Assembly: GCF_009905545.1 (NCBI RefSeq)
Contig: NZ_JAAALB010000026.1
Coordinates: 1 to 64,000, forward strand
From: Cellulophaga sp. BC115SP
GTDB taxonomy: Bacteria > Bacteroidota > Bacteroidia > Cytophagales > Spirosomataceae
Direction of reading: 5' to 3'
Length of the DNA: 64,000 bases
This document shows, piece after piece, positions 16,456-23,322 of the stretch. Within the stretch, counting starts at the first letter, position 1; every line of letters starts with the position of its first letter. The translations under genes and the position numbers were made by a program. The notes under the pieces are model-generated. The model was not told where the DNA came from and did no database searches. It saw only the letters and a list, made by a program, of their open reading frames with translations.

Positions 16456-17601
16456 TTATAATTTACTCAATCGTTCGCCAGCTATCTCTAAAGTTTGATC
16501 ATCTTTGGCAAAACAAAATCTTAAAATTTTGTAATCGTTTTTCTGATGATAAAAAACAGAAACAGGAATACTTGCTACACCGATTTCTTTGGTAAGGCGT
16601 TGTGCTAATGCCAAATCGTTCTCGTCAGTAATTTTGGCATAGTTAACACACTGGAAAAAGCTACCACTTGCTGGAGTCCATTCAAATCTACTTCCCTGAA
16701 TACATGAAATAAACTTATCACGTTTTTCTTGATAAAACTTTGAAACGGACAAATAGTTATCGGGTTCTTGAAGAAACTCCGCCAAAGCATATTGGATAGG
16801 AGTTACAGTAGAAAATGTTAGCCATTGGTGCACTTTTCTAAACTCCTCGCTGAGCTGTTGTGGAGCTAAGCAATATCCTACTTTCCAACCAGTGACATGA
16901 AATGTTTTGCCAAACGAACCACAAACAAAGGTACGCTTTTGAAGTTCAGGATGACGAATAGGGCTCCAATGATTATGACCGTCAAAGATGATATGCTCGT
17001 ACACTTCATCACTAACGATAAAAATATTGGTATCCTTCACAATAGCTGCTAATTGCTCAAGATCGTCTTTGCTCATGACCGTTCCTGTTGGGTTATGAGG
17101 TGTATTGAGCAAAATGAGTTTTGTCTTTTCTGTGATTTTGGCTTTTACGACCGACCAATCAATCTGGTAATTATTTTCTGGAGTAAGCGTAACATAGACA
17201 GGAATACCGCCGTTGAGGCGAACAGCTGGCTCGTAAGAGTCGTAGTTGGGTTCGAGTAAGATAACCTCGTCGCCTGTTTGTACCACAGCTGTGATGGCGG
17301 CGTATAGTGCCTCAGTTGCACCCGACACAATCGTGACTTCTTGGTCAGGATGATAGGAAATACCGTAAAGTTCTGATGTTTTTTGTGCAATAATTTCACG
17401 CAAAGGCTGAATGCCAGATAACGGAGCATATTGGTTCATGCCTTTGCGTAAATATTTTTCGACTAATTCAATCAATTTGGGAGAGCACTCAAAATTGGGA
17501 AAACCTTGTGACAGATTGAGTGCGCCATGGTCATTGGCTAGTTTAGACATGACCGTAAAAATGGTAGTACCAATATGGGGTTGCTTAGATTGTAATTGCA
17601 T
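16456..17601 (-). CDS. PLP-dependent methionine aminotransferase (YbdL-like)
   Basis: This 381-residue fold-type I aminotransferase has NLSQGFPNFE near residue 28, the cofactor-binding NTPHNPTGTVMS (about 165-176) and SDEVYEHIIFDG (about 197-208), and the Schiff-base Lys in GSFGKTFHVTGWKVGYC near residue 231. The C-terminal RFCFAK carries the substrate carboxylate-binding Arg. The sequence resembles the E. coli YbdL / methionine aminotransferase group, which transaminates Met and aromatic amino acids and can close the methionine salvage pathway. The substrate is inferred from similarity only. It is followed by a small lipoprotein gene in the same transcription unit. Confidence 0.87.
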   Translation of the reverse strand: MQLQSKQPHIGTTIFTVMSKLANDHGALNLSQGFPNFECSPKLIELVEKYLRKGMNQYAPLSGIQPLREIIAQKTSELYGISYHPDQEVTIVSGATEALYAAITAVVQTGDEVILLEPNYDSYEPAVRLNGGIPVYVTLTPENNYQIDWSVVKAKITEKTKLILLNTPHNPTGTVMSKDDLEQLAAIVKDTNIFIVSDEVYEHIIFDGHNHWSPIRHPELQKRTFVCGSFGKTFHVTGWKVGYCLAPQQLSEEFRKVHQWLTFSTVTPIQYALAEFLQEPDNYLSVSKFYQEKRDKFISCIQGSRFEWTPASGSFFQCVNYAKITDENDLALAQRLTKEIGVASIPVSVFYHQKNDYKILRFCFAKDDQTLEIAGERLSKL

Positions 17602-17680
17602 GTAAAAAATCAGCCATTGTGAACATGCAAAATAAGGTAAGGATTAGCAAGTATCCCAACATATCGACAAGTATTAGGAC

Positions 17681-18805
17681 TTAAATTTCAAGAAACCATT
17701 CCAGATATCCTTGTTCTATAATCCCCTGAACCTCTAAGTCTTCGTTGAAAATAACCATATTGGCTTGGAAGCCTTCTTCTATCTTGCCTAAGGTTTGGTC
17801 TTGTTGGATGGCTTGAGCTGGATACGTAGATGCCATACGTAAGGATTCATCCAGAGAAATACCTACTTTTAAGTAGCAATTAATAACCCCTTGAATCATG
17901 CTAAGCGCCGAACCTGATAAAATACCATTGGTATCGACATAGCGATCGCCAGCGTGAATAAATTTATAATCGCCAGAAATGTCTTCAGTAACGGCATCAG
18001 TTATGATAAAAAGGCGTTCGCCCATCATTTTTTTCGAAATACTTACCGTCGGGTAACTTACGTGTACACCATCAGGAATAATACTTGCCCAAACATCGCT
18101 ATCATAAGTCGCACCTACAAGTCCTGGCTCACGACTCTGAAACTGCGACATGGCATTGAAAAGGTGAGTAACTCGTTTAATACCTTTATCAAAAGCTTCT
18201 GTAGCTTGTTCGTAGGTAGCAGAACTATGTCCTGCCGAGATGATAATATGGCTGTCAAGTAAGTACTCTAGTTGCTCTTTGGTAAACTCTTCTGGAGCGA
18301 TTGTCATATAGGTTGGTAACCCTTTTGACGCTTCTACCACTTGAATGAGTTCTTCATTGGTGGGCTTTCTAATAAATTCAGCTACGTGTGCACCACGTTT
18401 AGGAAAACTAAAATAAGGACCTTCCAAATGTAACCCTGCCAAGCCTTTTCCGCCTTGAGCTAAATAATCTTTAGCGACTTGGATAGCCTCTAATATTTTA
18501 TCAAGTGGCGTAGAAGAAAGAGTAATTTGAAAATGACTTGTTCCTGAACGTCGTATTTCTTGATAGGTTTTTTGAATTGTCTGAATACTTGTGCTAGAGT
18601 TGAATAAACTACCGCCACCACCATAGATTTGAATATCTACAAAAGATGGAGCAATAGAATACCCTCTCATGTCTACCGTTGAGAGTTCGCTATCAATTTG
18701 TTCCTCTGGGATAATTTGCAAAATACTTTCATCCTTGATGACAATTGCATGTTGTTCAAGAATTTTTGAGGAAGTATAAATTTTGCAGTTTTTTAATGCG
18801 TACAT
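17681..18805 (-). CDS. nagA: N-acetylglucosamine-6-phosphate deacetylase
   Basis: This 374-residue amidohydrolase-fold enzyme deacetylates GlcNAc-6-phosphate in amino sugar and cell-wall recycling. Diagnostic motifs are DIQIYGGGG near residue 57, HLEGPYFS near 127 (metal-binding Glu), GHSSATYEQA near 193, THLFNAM near 214 and ITDAV near 269 (catalytic Asp). The length is near the family norm of about 380. The next gene upstream on the same strand (NTF2-like) is 79 bp away. nagB is not in the window. Confidence 0.92.
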   Translation of the reverse strand: MYALKNCKIYTSSKILEQHAIVIKDESILQIIPEEQIDSELSTVDMRGYSIAPSFVDIQIYGGGGSLFNSSTSIQTIQKTYQEIRRSGTSHFQITLSSTPLDKILEAIQVAKDYLAQGGKGLAGLHLEGPYFSFPKRGAHVAEFIRKPTNEELIQVVEASKGLPTYMTIAPEEFTKEQLEYLLDSHIIISAGHSSATYEQATEAFDKGIKRVTHLFNAMSQFQSREPGLVGATYDSDVWASIIPDGVHVSYPTVSISKKMMGERLFIITDAVTEDISGDYKFIHAGDRYVDTNGILSGSALSMIQGVINCYLKVGISLDESLRMASTYPAQAIQQDQTLGKIEEGFQANMVIFNEDLEVQGIIEQGYLEWFLEI

Positions 18806-18884
18806 AAGCTAAATGGTTAACGTAATGAATGAGGTAAGTTTTCGTAGTAGTGTGTATAAAATAGGTTGATGAAGGGACAAACTC

Positions 18885-19727
18885 TTATTGAATTGTTTCT
18901 ACATCAATCACAATTTTCCAAGTATTTTTTGATTCTTGTTGCCAAACTCTCAGAAAACTGCCCTTGATGTCTTTATCTTGAGCTTTTCCTGAAATACTCC
19001 CATAAACACAAGCCAAGTCGGTAGCTTGTGATACGATAGTTTTGAGGCCTGTATAAATGAGTTTTTTCTGATAATTTTTTTGTAGAAAAGCTATAGCATT
19101 GGCTTTTCCCTCTATTGGGATGTTGTTATCTCTAATTAGTAAGACGTTTTCAGCAAGGTGCGGCTCGTGTGGGTTCAATGATGTTTGAGCATTTTTCCAG
19201 TAATAAAAATCCTTCATGAATACAAAACGTTCTGCTTGAATCACCGAATTACTTGATGGTTTGAAGGCACTAAATCTTTCTTTGAGTACTTGGTTGGGAT
19301 TGGCTTTGTGTGCAACACCTATGTCGGCACGAACACGCCAATCGCCTGTATTTTGCTTTTGCCAAAGCGTGACAAATGTACCAGTTGCGGAAGCTGTTGT
19401 TTGTGCGTTGGCTGAAGCCTGCCAATTACCAATAGAGTAGCCCAAATCCCCTGAAAGTGCCATTCCTGCATAGATAGGTTGCCATTGTAATAAGCCTTGA
19501 GGTTTTTTGTTTTTCCATATTTCCAGGCCATTTTGAGGCATTCCTCTGTCAAAAACTACGCCATCAGGTGCTAAAAAATAGAGAAAGGCAACTGGTGTAT
19601 TTTTATCTAATGCCATTTTAGCAAACGCTTTTTCTGTCGCAATCATTTGAGCGATAGCTTCTTTGGGTAAAGCATCCTGAAAACGGAAAGCTGTCAATAA
19701 CAAGCAGATAAGAAAAGTAAATCGCAT
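18885..19727 (-). CDS. Exported tandem NTF2-like (SnoaL/DUF4440) protein
   Basis: This 280-residue protein has a short signal peptide (MRFTFLICLLLTAFRF). Two similar halves resemble NTF2-like folds: about 22-145 (EAIAQMIATEKAFAKMALDKN ... FLAPDGVVFDRG ... YSIGNWQASANA ... TFVTLWQKQNTGDWRVRADIG) and about 160-280 (FVFMKDFYYWKN ... ENVLLIRDNNIPIEGKANAIAFLQKN ... VYGSISGK ... SFLRVWQQESKNTWKIVIDVE). Each half ends in the typical W-x-x-x-x-D strand. The function is unknown; the fold usually binds small hydrophobic ligands or acts as a cyclase/isomerase. Confidence 0.72.
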   Translation of the reverse strand: MRFTFLICLLLTAFRFQDALPKEAIAQMIATEKAFAKMALDKNTPVAFLYFLAPDGVVFDRGMPQNGLEIWKNKKPQGLLQWQPIYAGMALSGDLGYSIGNWQASANAQTTASATGTFVTLWQKQNTGDWRVRADIGVAHKANPNQVLKERFSAFKPSSNSVIQAERFVFMKDFYYWKNAQTSLNPHEPHLAENVLLIRDNNIPIEGKANAIAFLQKNYQKKLIYTGLKTIVSQATDLACVYGSISGKAQDKDIKGSFLRVWQQESKNTWKIVIDVETIQ

Positions 19728-19738
19728 ATCGTATAAAT

Positions 19739-19864
19739 ATTGAGTGATTGAGTGGTTTGTGATTAAGTGATTTTTACAAATATCTATCTTCTCAGACGTA
19801 ATGCTTTGTAAATTATAGATTAAAAATTAATCACTCATTCGCTCAATCACTCATTCACTCAATA
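19739..19864. repeat. Family B imperfect palindrome
   Basis: The left arm is made of ATTGAGTGATTGAGTGG-type wording and the right arm is its inverse (AATCACTCATTCGCTCAATC ...). The arms flank a core with GACGTAATGCTTTG. It lies in the gap between two minus-strand genes. See the other family B copies at 23.1, 33.0, 38.2 and 44.1 kb. Confidence 0.65.
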
Positions 19865-19886
19865 ATTGAAGTTACAATGAAAATAG

Positions 19887-21554
19887 TTATTTCTTAAGCC
19901 ACTCTGGGTGCTTTTTGTGAAAATCGGTAGCATCTTGGTAGATTTTGGCTACCTCCAATAACTTGCCTTCACCAAACAATTTCCCCATAAAAGTAATACT
20001 TGTTGGACGCCCTTCTGGACGGAAACCGTTGGGTAATACCACGCAAGGGTGCCCCGACAAATTGGTTAATGTCAAGTTGGCATTACCAAAGGCTGGTGAA
20101 ATATAAACGTCTATATCTTTGAGTTTAGTCTCCATATCCTGAATAAGCTTGGTACGGAGGCGATTGGCTTGTAGGTATTCTACCGCAGGAATAAAACGAG
20201 ACGCACGGAATGAATTTGGCCAAGCATTCTTGATTTGTCTGACCATCGTATCGTCTTTGCCATTGCGTGTTAGTTCATCAAATGCTGTGGCAGCCTCAGC
20301 GCTAAGGATAATGGTCATGTCTCCTACTGGATAGTTAGGAAGTTCAAGTGGTATTAACTCTGCTCCTAATTTCCGTAAAGTTGCCAAGGATAGTGAATCT
20401 TGGCTCTTGGTTGGGTAATTTCGATCAAAATCTTTTTTCAAATAAGCGATTCTGATACCTTTCAAGTCTTTTCTATTACCATTAAAACTAAACGAAGCAT
20501 CAATGGTACTGAGGTCTTTCCCGTCGGTTCCTTTAATAGCATTAAAGACAATCGCACAATCTTCGACTGTTCTACATATAGGACCAAGTTTATCCATCGA
20601 CCAGCTCAAAGCCATGGCACCTGTACGAGGTACGCGACCAAAACTTGGACGAAGTCCAGTAGTTCCACATTCGGAAGAAGGCGATACAATAGAGCCTAAA
20701 GTTTCGGAGCCAATAGCAAATGGTAATAGTCCTGCCGAAACAGAGGATGCCGAACCAGCCGACGAGCCTGACGAACCACGTTTGAGATTCCAAGGGTTTT
20801 TGGTTGTTCCTCCAAACCAAACATCTCCCCAAGCTAGCTCTCCGAGTGTTAGCTTGGCACAAAGCACAGCACCAGCTTCTTCGAGACGAGTCACGACAGT
20901 CGCATCATAGTCCAACACTTGGTCTTTGAATGGTACAGAGCCCCACGTGGTTTTATATCCTTTTTTAGCTAGTAAATCTTTTGCGCCATACGGAATACCA
21001 TGTAATAGACCTCTATATTTCCCTTTGGCTATTTCTGCGTCAGCTTTTTTGGCTTGTTGAATGGCCAAATCTTCTGTAAGGGTAATTACACACGCTAATT
21101 GTTTGTCATAGGTTTTTAGTCTTTCCAAGAAAAACTGTGTTAGTTCTAATGAGCTAATTTGTTTGGTACGAATCAATTCAGCCAATTCACGAACACTCAT
21201 AAAAGCCAAATCACTTTTATTTATAGGAAGTTTAACATTAGGGTTTGTTGAGGGAATAAACTTTGAGGGAGTTTTATCAAAAGTAAATCCTATGGGTAAA
21301 GGATTAAAGGCAACAGCTGGAGCAACCTCATTGTTGATAGGGACCTTTCGAATTTCTTCAAAATTCCTTCGATTATCAGTCACATCAAAAATCATGGAAT
21401 CAGCTTCTGCTTCCGTAAACTCCAAGCCTAATAGTGATTGGGCATGATGGATAACATTGGTTGTGATTGGTTGATTTTCAATCTTTTGATGTATAAAAGC
21501 TCCAAGGAATAAGCTACCAACGCAAGCTAATGGTAGGACGTAATGTTTTTTCAT
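19887..21554 (-). CDS. Exported amidase-signature family hydrolase
   Basis: This 555-residue protein has an N-terminal signal or anchor segment (MKKHYVLPLACVGSLFLGAFI). The amidase-signature Ser-cisSer-Lys triad is visible: Lys in GIPYGAKDLLA near residue 190, cis-Ser in the Gly/Ser-rich RGSSGSSAGSASS near 261, and the nucleophile Ser in GSETLGSIVSPSS near 288. The linking segment GTTGLRPSFGRVPRTGAMALSWS is typical of the family. Residues 25-110 form a non-catalytic N-terminal region. The substrate is unknown. It differs from GatA in being exported, and gatB lies elsewhere in the window, so it should not be read as the GatA partner. Confidence 0.86.
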   Translation of the reverse strand: MKKHYVLPLACVGSLFLGAFIHQKIENQPITTNVIHHAQSLLGLEFTEAEADSMIFDVTDNRRNFEEIRKVPINNEVAPAVAFNPLPIGFTFDKTPSKFIPSTNPNVKLPINKSDLAFMSVRELAELIRTKQISSLELTQFFLERLKTYDKQLACVITLTEDLAIQQAKKADAEIAKGKYRGLLHGIPYGAKDLLAKKGYKTTWGSVPFKDQVLDYDATVVTRLEEAGAVLCAKLTLGELAWGDVWFGGTTKNPWNLKRGSSGSSAGSASSVSAGLLPFAIGSETLGSIVSPSSECGTTGLRPSFGRVPRTGAMALSWSMDKLGPICRTVEDCAIVFNAIKGTDGKDLSTIDASFSFNGNRKDLKGIRIAYLKKDFDRNYPTKSQDSLSLATLRKLGAELIPLELPNYPVGDMTIILSAEAATAFDELTRNGKDDTMVRQIKNAWPNSFRASRFIPAVEYLQANRLRTKLIQDMETKLKDIDVYISPAFGNANLTLTNLSGHPCVVLPNGFRPEGRPTSITFMGKLFGEGKLLEVAKIYQDATDFHKKHPEWLKK

Positions 21555-21743
21555 AGAATTGATATTAGTTTGTTAAATGCATAAAAGGAGAAGGTTTTGT
21601 TCTACTCTAAAGTTAAGCCAAAATGGGAAAGAATTGTTTGATGAAAGAGAAATTTAGCTCAACATCAAAGTTTAGATGCGAAATGAAATAACAAATAATT
21701 GAGAATTTTCGAGAATAACCTATAGTCCGATTTTTTTGTTGAT

Positions 21744-21751
21744 TATCTTTG
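21744..21751 (+). promoter_or_regulatory. -7 box upstream of the 4-TM membrane protein gene
   Basis: TATCTTTG matches TAnnTTTG exactly, about 61 nt before the ATG at 21813. No clear -33 TTTG was seen. Confidence 0.45.
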
Positions 21752-21812
21752 GCACAGCAAATCTATTTGATAGCGCCACTTTGAATTTTTAACAAACAAA
21801 AAACATATTATT

Positions 21813-22250
21813 ATGTACGAGATTCTAGTAACTTCTCACTCTTACCTTCGTTGGCTTGTGTTAATGTTGGGTTTGGCTACAACGATTAGTGCCATTATGG
21901 GCAAAACTTCAAAAGCTCAGTTTTCAGATGGTGATCGTAAATTGGGTCTTTTCTTTATGATTTCATGCCACACACAATTGTTACTAGGCTTAGTTCTTTA
22001 CTTTGTGAGCCCATTTGGTGCCAAAGCATTTGAAATGGGTATGAAGGAAGTAATGGGTAATGCTTTTTATCGTAAAATCGCTGTTGAGCACGTATTTACA
22101 ATGATTATCGCAATCGTTTTGATTACGGTTGGTCATTCAAAAAATAAGCGCGAAACAAGCGATGCAAAAAGATTTAACAACGCATTGATTTTCTTTGGAT
22201 TAGGCTTACTATTGATTTTGGCTGGTATTCCTTGGAACAAAGCGGTTTAG
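21813..22250 (+). CDS. Four-helix membrane protein with conserved-looking His residues
   Basis: This 145-residue protein has four predicted membrane helices (about 10-28, 44-66, 92-112, 123-141). Histidines lie in or near the helices (SHSYLRW at 9, CHTQLLLG at 53, EHVFTM at 91, GHSK at 107), a pattern that could bind heme as in cytochrome b-type proteins, so a redox role is possible but unproven. It stands alone between two divergent regions and ends before a strong terminator. Confidence 0.65.
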   Translation: MYEILVTSHSYLRWLVLMLGLATTISAIMGKTSKAQFSDGDRKLGLFFMISCHTQLLLGLVLYFVSPFGAKAFEMGMKEVMGNAFYRKIAVEHVFTMIIAIVLITVGHSKNKRETSDAKRFNNALIFFGLGLLLILAGIPWNKAV

Positions 22251-22366
22251 GAATTAAGTATTTGTAATTGCATTATTGCGCTCTAGGCTCTAAGCTGTGA
22301 TACTTTTCAGTTTTTGGCAGCCTATAGAGGGTAAAATTAATTTTGCCCACCAACTAGACATTCTTT

Positions 22367-22406
22367 AAAAAAGGCTTATCAGATATTGCTGATGAGCCTT
22401 TTTTTT
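22367..22406 (+). terminator. Terminator after the 4-TM membrane protein gene
   Basis: A 16-bp stem (AAAAAAGGCTTATCAG with CTGATGAGCCTTTTTT, one wobble) and a 6-nt loop, ending in a T run. A separate near-palindrome GGGTAAAATTAATTTTGCCC lies just before it at 22330-22349. The remaining bases to 22572 are very AT-rich with no gene seen. Confidence 0.8.
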
Positions 22407-22572
22407 ACCTTTCAATCAAATTTGAAGATTTATCAGGAATAAAAGTTTGAAAAGTAGTTATTATTTGTAATTTTTATTAAAAAAAATATTCGATAAATTA
22501 TATAAAAACCTATTGAGGATTCTTCTTTGATTTTGAAAACACATCAATTGACCATTTTTATATAAAACTGAT

Positions 22573-22580
22573 TAACTTTG
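22573..22580 (+). promoter_or_regulatory. -7 box directly before the gmhB start
   Basis: TAACTTTG is an exact consensus match, with the ATG only 7 nt downstream. The best -33-like ATTG (22547-22550) is 22 nt upstream. The 5' leader would be only 2-4 nt. Confidence 0.5.
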
Positions 22581-22587
22581 TAAGGAT

Positions 22588-23100
22588 ATGAATAAGTGTA
22601 TTTTTTTAGATAGAGATGGTGTTTTGAACGTAGATAGAGTGGACTACGTTTATCGCATCGAAGATTTGATTATTCCCGAAGGAACAGTAGAAGCGTTGGA
22701 GCGTTTGAAGGCTGCGGGCTACTTGTTGATTGTCATTACAAACCAATCAGGTATTGCGAAGGGTATCTACACACGCGATGATGTATGGATGTGCCATAAT
22801 TACTTCCAAGAGCAATGTGGACACTTATTGGATGATCTATATTTTTGCCCTCATCACGAAAACTTCAACTCAGCATCTCTTACTCGCAAGCCTGGCTCAT
22901 TGATGATCGAAAAGGCTATTGCGAAATACCAAATTGATCCAGACCAATCTTGGATGATTGGCGATGCACATCGCGACATTAAAGCGGGGCATCGTGCGGG
23001 TGTAAAAACGATACATTTAACCGAAAAACCTGAAGAGTCATTTTCTGAAATTACCACAAATACTCTGTTGGAAGCAAGCCAGATTATTGTTCCAGCTTAG
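22588..23100 (+). CDS. gmhB: HAD-IIIA phosphatase, GmhB-like (heptose bisphosphate phosphatase)
   Basis: This 170-residue HAD-superfamily phosphatase has FLDRDGVLN at residues 6-14 (nucleophile Asp and acid/base Asp), VITNQSGIAKG near 49 (motif II), a Lys in TRKPGSLM near 108 (motif III) and MIGDAHRDIKAG near 128 (motif IV). This is the signature of GmhB/HisB-N enzymes; the first acts in LPS heptose synthesis on D-glycero-manno-heptose 1,7-bisphosphate. The zinc loop is incomplete: CPHH is present but the later CxC before RKP is replaced (SASLTRKP). HisB-N is less likely because there is no fused dehydratase and the his operon is 8 kb away. The substrate is inferred. Confidence 0.78.
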   Translation: MNKCIFLDRDGVLNVDRVDYVYRIEDLIIPEGTVEALERLKAAGYLLIVITNQSGIAKGIYTRDDVWMCHNYFQEQCGHLLDDLYFCPHHENFNSASLTRKPGSLMIEKAIAKYQIDPDQSWMIGDAHRDIKAGHRAGVKTIHLTEKPEESFSEITTNTLLEASQIIVPA

Positions 23101-23131
23101 GATTTGACAATATATTCTAACAAAAAGAATC

Positions 23132-23269
23132 AATAGAGTGAATTGTGATTGAGTGATTATTTAAAATTAGTATTCACAATGTAGGTACGTAATGCTTTGC
23201 GTCTAAATCTCTATCGTTATAACATCAAAAAAGCGGTCGAAAATAACTTTTTCGACCGCTTTTTTGATG
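23132..23269. repeat. Family B element with bidirectional terminator, copy 1
   Basis: ATTGTGATTGAGTGATTATTT wording is followed by GTAATGCTTTGCGTCTAAA and then a terminator hairpin: a perfect 21-bp stem at 23223-23243 / 23249-23269 with core AAAAAAGCGGTCGAAAA and loop TAACT. It lies between convergent gmhB and rnr. Confidence 0.8.
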
Positions 23270-23322
23270 AGATTAGAGTATTAACATTTAAGATGATTTA
23301 TGGTGCTTAGAACGCTACAACC

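Noticed and set aside
20400-20910. Plus-strand frames inside the amidase gene, up to 135 codons
   Set aside because: Opposite-strand shadows of the conserved amidase-signature region; the composition reflects the Gly/Ser-rich coding strand.
23132-23260. Family B repeats considered as CRISPR repeats
   Set aside because: Copies are 5-10 kb apart, palindromic and variable in spacing, with no regular spacer array and no cas genes.
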